Source: Paracoccaceae bacterium (GTDB lineage: Bacteria; Pseudomonadota; Alphaproteobacteria; Rhodobacterales; Rhodobacteraceae). From it: DNA of 6,249 bases. The stretch covers positions 1-6,249 of the forward strand of contig JALQYS010000538.1 of assembly GCA_023254015.1 (NCBI GenBank), read 5' to 3'. Position 1 is the first letter of the stretch; each line of letters begins with the position of its first letter. Positions 1 through 5,547 of this stretch are shown piece after piece. Position numbers and translations under genes: made by a program. Below the pieces are notes generated by a model. That model was given only the letters and a program-made list of their open reading frames with translations. It searched no databases and was not told where the DNA came from.

Positions 1-294
1 GTCATTCCAGGTGCAGCCCGCCCCGCGCATCAGGAAGGCCCCCACCCCGCAGGAAAGGGCGATCCACAGATCCCATGGGCGCAATCCGTCGGCCATGGCC
101 GCCAGGGCCACCCCCCAAAGGCAAGGAATGTACAGCAGCCAGGTGCCGATGGGCCGGTCGGCCCGGCTGAGGCGCAGATAGGGAACGGATGCGCGCGGTG
201 CGAAACGGTCAACCCAATTGCCTTTCGGCGCATCGGCCACCTGGGCCGGACCGTTCGGGTGTGGTCCCTCTGGCAATTCGCGCGGGTCGGTCAT
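1..294 (-). CDS. ubiA: 4-hydroxybenzoate polyprenyltransferase UbiA, N-terminal part (cut by window edge)
   Basis: The first 98 codons are present; the rest lies beyond position 1. UbiA is an integral membrane enzyme that attaches a polyprenyl chain to 4-hydroxybenzoate in ubiquinone synthesis. After a polar, Pro/Gly-rich N-terminus (residues 1-35) comes the family signature RLSRADRPIGTWLL (41-54). A first hydrophobic helix follows at about 49-68, then a second stretch at 76-90. The conserved GAFLMRGAGCTWND (85-98) leads into the first Asp-rich Mg/prenyl-diphosphate motif (NDxxDxxxD), of which only the opening N97-D98 is inside the window. The start is ATG on the complement of 292-294, with AAGGG five nt upstream as Shine-Dalgarno. 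It is divergent from rsmE with only 12 bp between the two start codons. Identity is confident from these motifs; the C-terminal half cannot be checked. Confidence 0.93.
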   Translation of the reverse strand, partial: MTDPRELPEGPHPNGPAQVADAPKGNWVDRFAPRASVPYLRLSRADRPIGTWLLYIPCLWGVALAAMADGLRPWDLWIALSCGVGAFLMRGAGCTWND

Positions 295-306
295 AGGTTC
301 CCTTTC
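295..306. promoter_or_regulatory. 12-bp divergent start region between ubiA and rsmE
   Basis: The two ATG codons are separated by 12 bp. Read on the minus strand this gap is GAAAGGGAACCT, a good Shine-Dalgarno (AAGGG) for ubiA. Read on the plus strand it offers only a weak AGG, 9 nt before the rsmE ATG. There is no room for a promoter, so each gene's promoter must lie inside the other's coding sequence. I could not assign convincing -35/-10 boxes there. Confidence 0.6.
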
Positions 307-1032
307 ATGGAAAAGCCAAAGGTCCGCCTGTATGTAGATCAGCCCTTGGGCGCGGGGCAAGCCGTCGCCCTTGGGGCGGAGGCTGCGAATTATCTGTTCA
401 ACGTCATGCGTCTGGGCAAGGGCGCAGGCGTCGCGCTGTTCAATGGCCGCGACGGGGAATGGCGGGCCGAGGTGGCGGAGGCCGGCAAACGGCAGGGGAT
501 CGCCATATGTCAAGCCCAGACCGCGCCTCAGGTCATGCCGCCCGACCTGTGGCTGATGTTTGCCCCGGTGAAAAAAGAGCGCACGGCCTTTATCGTGGAA
601 AAGGCGGTGGAGCTGGGCGTGGCGCGGCTTGTGCCGGTGGCGACGCGGCACATGAACTCTGAACGCTGGCGCGGCGACAAGCAGACCGCCCATGCGATCG
701 AGGCGGCCGAGCAATGCGGCGCCACCTTTGTGCCCGAGGTCGGCGATCTGCAGCCGCTGGATCGGGTGCTGGCCGGCTGGCCCGAGGGGCGGGTGCTGTA
801 TTGGGCCGACGAAAGCCTTGCGCAAGGCTCCTCGATGCCTGCGGCACTCGTCGCGGGGCCTGCCGCCATTCTGATCGGCCCAGAGGGAGGTTTTTCCGAC
901 GAGGAAAAGACCCGCCTGCGCGCCCTGCCCTTCGTGCGGCCGCTGTCGCTGGGCCCGCGCATCCTGCGGGCCGAAACTGCTGCGCTGGCGGCGGTGGTGA
1001 TGTGGCAGACGGCCGTGGGCGATTGGCGGTGA
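307..1032 (+). CDS. rsmE: 16S rRNA (uracil1498-N3)-methyltransferase RsmE
   Basis: This 241-residue protein is of normal family length. RsmE uses S-adenosylmethionine to methylate N3 of U1498 in helix 44 of 16S rRNA, acting on the assembled 30S subunit. The N-terminal PUA-like part carries NYLFNVMRL and FNGRDGEWRAEV. The SPOUT knot follows, with FAPVKKERTAFIVEKAVELG in the middle, the SAM-binding loop ILIGPEGGFS (188-197) and SLGPRILRAETAA (214-226). These last two are the trefoil-knot signatures of the family. I chose ATG at 307 because family members begin just before the RLYVD strand. An in-frame GTG at 259 would add 16 non-family residues and overlap ubiA. The stop overlaps the next gene's start (GTGA), so the two are probably translationally coupled. 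Confidence 0.95.
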   Translation: MEKPKVRLYVDQPLGAGQAVALGAEAANYLFNVMRLGKGAGVALFNGRDGEWRAEVAEAGKRQGIAICQAQTAPQVMPPDLWLMFAPVKKERTAFIVEKAVELGVARLVPVATRHMNSERWRGDKQTAHAIEAAEQCGATFVPEVGDLQPLDRVLAGWPEGRVLYWADESLAQGSSMPAALVAGPAAILIGPEGGFSDEEKTRLRALPFVRPLSLGPRILRAETAALAAVVMWQTAVGDWR

Positions 1033-1568
1033 TCCGCCCCTCGGCCCTTGCTGCGCTGACGCGCTGGCGCGAGGTTGGCCTTGGTGCGGCGGTGGCGCTG
1101 GCGGGCCTGTGGACGGCCACGCGCGGCGGGCCGATCCTGCTGGCCGGGGGCCTCGCTCTTGCCGCCCTTGGCGCCGGGCTGACCCGCACCGCCCTTCGCC
1201 GGATGCGCTTTGCCCAGGAGACCGCCGCGCCGGGGCTGGTGGAGGTGGTCGAAGGCGAGGTGCGCTATTTCGGCCCGACCTTCGGCGGCGCGGTCAGCCT
1301 TGTCGACCTGACCGAGATTCGCCTTCTGACCCTGCGCGGCCGGCGGGTCTGGCGGCTGAAGCAGGCCGATGGTCAGGCCCTGCTGCTTCCGGTCGACGCC
1401 ACGGGGGCCGAGGCGCTTTATGACGCCTTCTCCAGCCTGCCGGGTCTGGACATGGCGGCCCTGCTTGCCGCCCTCGCCCCGCCGCAGACCGGGCCGGGCC
1501 TGATTGCCGCCGGCCAACCCGAAATGGCGCTGATCTGGCATCGTGCGGGCAAGGGGATTGTCGCCTGA
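1029..1568 (+). CDS. Two-TM membrane protein with possible PH-like C-terminal domain, coupled to rsmE
   Basis: This protein has 179 residues and no family I can name with certainty. The start is GTG at 1029, which shares 4 nt with the rsmE stop (GTGA). That overlap and the uninterrupted frame favour it over the in-frame GTG at 1092. Two hydrophobic segments (about residues 16-29 and 35-51), joined by a short TRGG turn, form a membrane hairpin followed by basic residues (RTALRRMR). The soluble remainder (about 70-150) has alternating hydrophobic beta-type strands such as GLVEVVEGEVRYFGP and RVWRLKQADGQALLLPV, then an amphipathic helix (TGAEALYDAFSSL). That order resembles a small bacterial PH (bPH) fold, but this is inference. 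The tail is Ala/Pro-rich. No terminator is obvious after it. Its tie to RsmE is positional only. Confidence 0.75.
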   Translation: MIRPSALAALTRWREVGLGAAVALAGLWTATRGGPILLAGGLALAALGAGLTRTALRRMRFAQETAAPGLVEVVEGEVRYFGPTFGGAVSLVDLTEIRLLTLRGRRVWRLKQADGQALLLPVDATGAEALYDAFSSLPGLDMAALLAALAPPQTGPGLIAAGQPEMALIWHRAGKGIVA

Positions 1569-1650
1569 AGGCCGCAGATCGCCGCCGGCATCATCGCCCG
1601 CATCTCTGCATCGGTGCACAGACTTTGAGCCAACCTGCGCCGGTCGTGCC

Positions 1651-1677
1651 TTGACTTGGGGCGCGAAGAAATACAGG
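1651..1677 (+). promoter_or_regulatory. Candidate sigma-70 promoter upstream of gshA
   Basis: TTGACT at 1651-1656, inside CTTGACTTGG, is a good alphaproteobacterial -35 box. The -10 is weak. TACAGG at 1672-1677 gives a 15-bp spacer, while the hexamer at the ideal 17-bp distance (CAGGTC) matches poorly. The element lies 36-62 bp before the gshA start, within the 144-bp gap 1569-1712, which holds no gene that I can see. Confidence 0.4.
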
Positions 1678-1700
1678 TCTCGTCCTGACTGCAACGTAGC

Positions 1701-1706
1701 GAGAGG
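1701..1706 (+). promoter_or_regulatory. Ribosome binding site of gshA
   Basis: GAGAGG is followed by six nucleotides and ATG at 1713. It fixes the gshA start. Confidence 0.65.
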
Positions 1707-1712
1707 CCCCAG

Positions 1713-3059
1713 ATGTCAATTCCTCAATCCGGTGGTGGCCCGATCGAGCGGTTCGAGCAGCTTGCCGAATACATGGCCTCTGGCTGCAAGCCCAAGGAGG
1801 CCTGGCGCATCGGCACCGAGCACGAGAAATTCGGCTGGCTCACCGCATCGCGCGCGCCGCTGCCCTATGCGGGCGAGGCGTCCATTTCGACGATCTTCGC
1901 GGCACTTGAGGCGCGATACGGCTGGCAGCCGCTGCGCGAGGGCGACAATGTCATCGGGCTGACGCGCAATGGCGCGAACATCAGCCTTGAACCCGGCGGG
2001 CAGTTCGAACTGTCGGGCGCGCCGCTGACAAACCTGCACGAGGTGGCGGCAGAACTGCAGACCCATCTTGACGAGGTGGCCGCGATTGCGGGGCCTTTGG
2101 GCATCCGCTTCATGGGGATCGGGGCCGCGCCGGAATGGAGCCATGACACCATGCCGGTGATGCCCAAGGGGCGCTATCGGCTGATGACCGGCTACATGCA
2201 GAAGGTCGGCACCCACGGCACCCAGATGATGTATCGCACCTCGACCACGCAGGTGAACCTGGACTTTTCGTCCGAGGCTGACATGGTGAAAAAGCTGCGG
2301 GTGTCGCTGGCGCTGCAGCCGGTGGCGACCGCGCTTTTCGCCTCGAGCCCCTTCTTCGACGGCAAGCTGAACGGCCATAAATCCTGGCGCTCGCGCATCT
2401 GGCGGGGGCTGGATGACAGCCGCACCGGCATGCTGCCCTGGGCGTTCGAGGACGGCATGGGGTTCCAGCGCTATGTTGACTGGGTTCTGGATGTGCCGAT
2501 GTATTTCGTCTACCGCGACGGCAAGTATATCGACGCGCTCGGCCAGTCTTTCCGCGATTTCCTGAACGGCAAGCTGCCCGCGCTGCCCGGCGAAAAGCCC
2601 ACGCTTTCCGATTGGGCCGACCACATGACCACCGTCTTCCCCGAAGCCCGCGTCAAGAAATACATCGAGATGCGCGGCGCCGATTGCGGCGATCAGGCCC
2701 ATATCAACGCCCTGCCCGCCTTCTGGGTCGGGCTGATGTATGACCAGACCGCGCTGGATGCGGCCTGGGATCTGGTCAAGGGCTTTGACGCCGAAACCCG
2801 CGAAGGCTTGCGCGTTGCCGCCTCGGTTTCGGCCCTGGCGGGTGAGGCGAATGGCGTCAAGCTGGCCGATCTGGCCCGCGCCGCGGTGGGCCTGTCGCAT
2901 GCGGGCCTTGCCGCGCGGGGCCTTGGCGAAGAGACATACCTTGCCCCGCTGGTTAACTCGCTCAAGGCGGGCAAAGTGCAGGCCGACCGCTGGCTGGAGC
3001 TTTATCACGGCGAATGGGGTGGCGATCTGGGCCGGATCTATGAGGCCGCCAGCCTCTGA
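1713..3059 (+). CDS. gshA: Glutamate-cysteine ligase, plant/alphaproteobacterial type (GCS2-like)
   Basis: This 448-residue cytoplasmic enzyme makes gamma-glutamylcysteine from Glu, Cys and ATP, the first step of glutathione synthesis. Its length and motifs match the plant-type family rather than the E. coli GshA type. These include GCKPKEAWRIGTEHEKFGW (24-42, with the Glu-rich metal/ATP motif), GGQFELSGAPL (95-105), MPKGRYRLMTGYMQKVGTHG, TQVNLDFSSEADM, ALQPVATALFASSPFF, SRTGMLPWAFEDG, LDVPMYFVYRDGKYID and EMRGADCGDQ...ALPAFWVGL. Only two cysteines are apparent, C25 and C325. The positions of both plant regulatory disulfides appear to be non-cysteine: Ala/Ala in YIDA...LPA, and A112/N332. The start has a good GAGAGG Shine-Dalgarno and a possible promoter upstream, so it may be its own transcription unit. 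Confidence 0.95.
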   Translation: MSIPQSGGGPIERFEQLAEYMASGCKPKEAWRIGTEHEKFGWLTASRAPLPYAGEASISTIFAALEARYGWQPLREGDNVIGLTRNGANISLEPGGQFELSGAPLTNLHEVAAELQTHLDEVAAIAGPLGIRFMGIGAAPEWSHDTMPVMPKGRYRLMTGYMQKVGTHGTQMMYRTSTTQVNLDFSSEADMVKKLRVSLALQPVATALFASSPFFDGKLNGHKSWRSRIWRGLDDSRTGMLPWAFEDGMGFQRYVDWVLDVPMYFVYRDGKYIDALGQSFRDFLNGKLPALPGEKPTLSDWADHMTTVFPEARVKKYIEMRGADCGDQAHINALPAFWVGLMYDQTALDAAWDLVKGFDAETREGLRVAASVSALAGEANGVKLADLARAAVGLSHAGLAARGLGEETYLAPLVNSLKAGKVQADRWLELYHGEWGGDLGRIYEAASL

Positions 3060-3081
3060 CGCTTGACGGCAGGAGGGGAAC

Positions 3082-3114
3082 GGGCTTGAACGGCGGGATT
3101 GTCCGTTCAAACCC
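3082..3114 (+). terminator. Hairpin between gshA and the next gene (terminator or leader structure)
   Basis: GGGCTTGAACGG (3082-3093) pairs with CCGTTCAAACCC (3103-3114) in 11 of 12 positions, with one C/A mismatch and a 9-nt loop. No U-tract follows; the next bases are AGAGGTTTAG and then the ATG at 3125. It may be a U-less terminator for gshA, as GC-rich alphaproteobacteria often have, or a 5'-UTR structure controlling the downstream gene. The pairing is certain; the function is not. Confidence 0.6.
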
Positions 3115-3124
3115 AGAGGTTTAG

Positions 3125-3466
3125 ATGCTTCCCCCCATTCCTGCCGGCCACCGCCTGTCCTGTGATTTCTCGGTCTCTGAGGGGATCGGAACCGTCATCC
3201 TGTGGCTGCTCATTTCGATTGTCACCCTCGGGCTGGGGTTTTTCGTGATGCCCTATTACCTGCTGAAAGCCCCGATCAACCGGACAAAGCTGATTGGCCC
3301 CTCGGGCGAGGTTGTGGGGACGCTGCATGTCGATGTGGATCTGGCCAGCATCATCGGCCATGCGATCATCTGGGTCTTGCTGGCGATCGTGACGCTGGGG
3401 CTTGCGATGATCGTCTATCAGTTCGCCGTGATGAAGCGGCTTTTGAACGGCGTCACCATCCGCTAG
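3125..3466 (+). CDS. Small membrane protein made of two tandem copies of one unit
   Basis: This 113-residue protein has an AGAGG Shine-Dalgarno five nt before the ATG. Residues 11-57 and 67-113 align without gaps at an offset of 56. Shared residues are L11/L67, D14/D70, I21-G22/I77-G78, W27/W83, L29/L85, the block IVTLGL (32-37/88-93), V41/V97, K48/K104 and N52/N108. Each unit has one long hydrophobic segment (about 20-47 and 76-102) followed by a basic-Asn end. The hydrophilic linker (58-66) includes GPSGEVVG. The [IV]-TLG-[LI]-then-basic pattern recalls the repeat of DUF898 (YjgN-like) membrane proteins, but the protein is much shorter and I do not claim membership. No function can be assigned. 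It is the last plus-strand gene before a shared terminator. Confidence 0.82.
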   Translation: MLPPIPAGHRLSCDFSVSEGIGTVILWLLISIVTLGLGFFVMPYYLLKAPINRTKLIGPSGEVVGTLHVDVDLASIIGHAIIWVLLAIVTLGLAMIVYQFAVMKRLLNGVTIR

Positions 3467-3479
3467 GGACGCGCGCCGG

Positions 3480-3505
3480 AAAAGGCGGGGTCAGCCCGCC
3501 TTTTT
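3480..3505. terminator. Bidirectional rho-independent terminator between convergent genes
   Basis: GGCGGG (3484-3489) pairs perfectly with CCCGCC (3495-3500) around a 5-nt loop. The stem is flanked by AAAA on the left and TTTTT on the right, so a U-run follows it on either strand. It sits 13 nt after the stop of the 113-residue gene. It also overlaps the last codons of plsY, whose TGA (complement of 3491-3493) lies in the loop. Confidence 0.88.
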
Positions 3506-4105
3506 CTGTCCGATCTTCGGTTCGGTCCCGGCCTTGATGCGCTTCAGGTTGGCCCAGTGGCGGATATAGACCAGCACGGTCAGGACAAAGGTCAGGATCA
3601 GCACATCGCCCCGGTCAAAGACAAAGCACCACAGCCCTGAAAACGCCGCTGCGATCAGCGCCGCCGCCGAAGAGATTCGCGTGATGGCGGCCCCGACCAG
3701 CCAGGTCGCACAGGCCGCCAGCCCCACGGGCCAGGCCAGCGCCAGAAGCGTGCCAAGGAAGGTGGCCACGCCCTTGCCGCCCTTGAACCCCAGCCAGACC
3801 GGGAACAGATGGCCCAGAAAGGCCATGCCGCCCGCCACCTGTGCCGCATCCTCGCCGACGACGGCGCGCGCGATCAGCACTGCAATCGCGCCCTTGGCGG
3901 CATCCAGCACCAGCGTCGCCAGCGCAGCCCCCTTGTGCCCGGTGCGCAAGACGTTGGTGGCACCGATATTGCCCGAGCCGATCTGCCGCAAATCGCCCAG
4001 ACCCAGCGCGCGGGTGATGACGATGCCGAAGGGCACCGAGCCCAGAAGATAGCCCAGCACCGCCGCAAGGCCCAGCGTCAGGGGGGAGGAAAGGATTTCC
4101 GGCAT
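3491..4105 (-). CDS. plsY: Acyl-phosphate:glycerol-3-phosphate acyltransferase PlsY
   Basis: This 204-residue polytopic inner-membrane protein is of normal family length. PlsY moves the acyl group from acyl-phosphate (made by PlsX) to glycerol-3-phosphate, giving lysophosphatidate for phospholipid synthesis. All three conserved loops are visible. Loop 1 is GSGNIGATNVLR (43-54). Loop 2 is GHLFPVWLGFKGGKGVAT (98-115), with the glycine-rich FKGGKG phosphate-binding motif. Loop 3 is the C-terminal IRHWANLKRIKAGTEPKIG. About five hydrophobic segments alternate with them. The ATG on the complement of 4103-4105 directly abuts the stop codon of the upstream pyrC-like gene. A GAGG 8 nt upstream, inside that gene's last codons, serves as Shine-Dalgarno, so translation is probably coupled. 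It is the last gene of the minus-strand operon. Confidence 0.96.
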   Translation of the reverse strand: MPEILSSPLTLGLAAVLGYLLGSVPFGIVITRALGLGDLRQIGSGNIGATNVLRTGHKGAALATLVLDAAKGAIAVLIARAVVGEDAAQVAGGMAFLGHLFPVWLGFKGGKGVATFLGTLLALAWPVGLAACATWLVGAAITRISSAAALIAAAFSGLWCFVFDRGDVLILTFVLTVLVYIRHWANLKRIKAGTEPKIGQKKAG

Positions 4106-5374
4106 TCAGCGCGCCTCGTAGACCTGTTGACCAGCGACATAGGTGGCCAGCACCTTACCCTCCAGCCGGGCGCCGTCAAAGGGCGTGTTCTTGGATTTCG
4201 ACAGAAGCGCAAAGCGATCCAGCACGAAGGGCGTATCGGGGTTGAACAGCACCAGATCAGCCGGCGCCCCAACCGCCAGCCGCCCCTGCGGCAGGCCCAG
4301 ACGGCGGGCGGGGTTCAGCGACAGCGCCTGAAACAGCGCTGGCAGGTCCAGATGCCCGGCGTGATAGAGCCGCAGCGCCGCCGGCAGCAGGGTTTGCAGC
4401 CCCACCGCGCCCGAGGCCGCCTCTTCAAAGGGAAGGCGCTTGGATTCCTCATCCGCCGGGGTGTGGAAACTGCCGATCACATCGATCAGCCCTTCGGCCA
4501 CCGCCTCCACCATGGCCAGCCGGTCCTCTTCGGACCGAAGGGGCGGGGTGAACTTGAAGAAGGTGCGGTAGTCGCCCACGTCGAATTCGTTCAGCGTCAG
4601 GTGGTGGATGGAAATCCCCGCCGTCACATCCAGCCCGGCCGCCTTGGCGCGCTCCAGCGCGGGCAGGCTGCGGGCGGTGGTCACCTGATCGACATGCCAG
4701 CGGGCGCCAGTCATTTCCACCAGCGCCAAATCCCGCTCCAGCCCGATGCGCTCGGCCATGGGCGACACGCCGGGCAGGCCGCGCAGCGAGGCAAACTTGC
4801 CACTGGTGGCCGAGGCCCCTGCCGAAAGCCCGGGCTCTTGCGGGTGGCCAACAATCAGCGCGCCCAACGACCGGGCATAGGTCATGGCGCGCGACAGGGC
4901 CTTGGTGTTGTCGGCCACATGGAACACGTCGGAAAAGGCGATTGCGCCGGCATCCAGAAGAAAGCCGATCTCGGTCATCTCACGGCCCGCGCGCCCCTTG
5001 GTCAGCGCGGCCATGTGGCGGATGCGCACCGGCGCCTCTCCGGCGCGGCGGGTGACGAATTCCAGCGTTTCGGGCGTGTCGATGGCAGGCGTGGTATCAG
5101 GCCGCGCGATGATCGTGGTCACACCCCCTGCCGCCGCCGCAAGGCCGGCCGAGCGGAAGGATTCCTTGTGCCGCTCTCCCGGCTCGCCGATCTTGACGCC
5201 CCAGTCAACAAGACCGGGGCCAAGGCATTGCCCGCCACAATCCAGCACTTCGGCCCCGGCAGGCACCGCGCCATCGCGGGCCACGATCTGGCCGGCCTCG
5301 ATGGTCAGGCTGCCAAGGCTGTCGGTTCCGGTCTCGGGGTCGATCAGGCGGGCGTTTTCGAAATGCAGGATCAT
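4106..5374 (-). CDS. pyrC': Dihydroorotase homologue lacking catalytic residues (PyrC'/PyrX-like)
   Basis: This 422-residue protein has the amidohydrolase layout of class I dihydroorotase: an N-terminal beta-sandwich strand set (MILHFENARLIDPETG), a TIM barrel, and a C-terminal sandwich with GRLAVGAPADLVLFNPD. The barrel's metal motif, normally DxHVHLREPG, reads DWGVKIGEPG (57-66): both histidines and the substrate Arg are replaced. The usual substrate PNT is PDT (92-94). The late TDHAPH motif is SFHTPA (302-307), so the catalytic Asp is gone. H177 and the HHL at 257-259 are kept. Noncatalytic homologues (PyrC'/PyrX of Pseudomonas) are structural partners of aspartate carbamoyltransferase, and pyrB lies just upstream here. 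I chose ATG at 5374 because AAGGG lies 6 nt upstream and family similarity begins there. A true dihydroorotase is expected elsewhere in the genome. Confidence 0.93.
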   Translation of the reverse strand: MILHFENARLIDPETGTDSLGSLTIEAGQIVARDGAVPAGAEVLDCGGQCLGPGLVDWGVKIGEPGERHKESFRSAGLAAAAGGVTTIIARPDTTPAIDTPETLEFVTRRAGEAPVRIRHMAALTKGRAGREMTEIGFLLDAGAIAFSDVFHVADNTKALSRAMTYARSLGALIVGHPQEPGLSAGASATSGKFASLRGLPGVSPMAERIGLERDLALVEMTGARWHVDQVTTARSLPALERAKAAGLDVTAGISIHHLTLNEFDVGDYRTFFKFTPPLRSEEDRLAMVEAVAEGLIDVIGSFHTPADEESKRLPFEEAASGAVGLQTLLPAALRLYHAGHLDLPALFQALSLNPARRLGLPQGRLAVGAPADLVLFNPDTPFVLDRFALLSKSKNTPFDGARLEGKVLATYVAGQQVYEAR

Positions 5375-5427
5375 GTCAGGCCCTTGTGGAAAATCGCGGC
5401 AGGGAACGGAGTGGCGGAAGGCATGGC

Positions 5428-5547
5428 CTAGCCCATCAGCACGAAGGCAACGGTGAACAGCGCCAGAAACACCAGCACGGCAGCGGCCACCATGCCGCCG
5501 GCGCGCATTTCGCCCTTGGTGGGCTTGCGGTCGGGATCGGGGGTCAT
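5428..5547 (-). CDS. 39-residue single-TM protein
   Basis: This small gene starts with ATG (complement of 5545-5547), which overlaps the stop of the upstream gene as ATGA, and ends in TAG. The product has a charged N-terminus (MTPDPDRKPTKGEMRAGG) followed by one strongly hydrophobic helix (about residues 19-38, MVAAAVLVFLALFTVAFVLM). A short polar head and a single TM span with positive residues before it suggest an N-in membrane protein. I recognise no family. The tight overlap with its neighbour and its position inside the pyr operon are the main reasons to believe it is real. A 53-nt gap with the pyrC' Shine-Dalgarno follows. Confidence 0.72.
   Translation of the reverse strand: MTPDPDRKPTKGEMRAGGMVAAAVLVFLALFTVAFVLMG

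Noticed and set aside
259..306. Upstream GTG start for rsmE adding 16 residues
   Set aside because: The extra residues do not resemble the RsmE N-terminus and would overlap the ubiA coding start; ATG at 307 fits the family.
1605..1622. Short inverted repeat (TCTGCA...TGCACAGA) after the 179-residue gene
   Set aside because: Six pairs with a two-base bulge and no U-run; too weak to call a terminator.
528..1694. Long minus-strand open frame antisense to rsmE and the 179-residue gene
   Set aside because: Low-complexity Arg/Ala/Gly-rich translation opposite two better-supported genes.
3063..3091. TTGACG at 3063 as a -35 box for the gene at 3125
   Set aside because: The hexamer at 17-bp spacing (TTGAAC) is not a -10 box and lies in the hairpin arm.
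1716..3110. Long minus-strand open frame antisense to gshA
   Set aside because: Composition is biased and no motif is visible; it mirrors the gshA codons and has no credible start context.
3809..5431. Long plus-strand open frame (540 codons) antisense to plsY and the pyrC homologue
   Set aside because: It is a shadow of GC-rich coding on the other strand: the product is Arg/Gln/Gly/His-rich with no domain pattern, while the opposite strand encodes two recognisable proteins.
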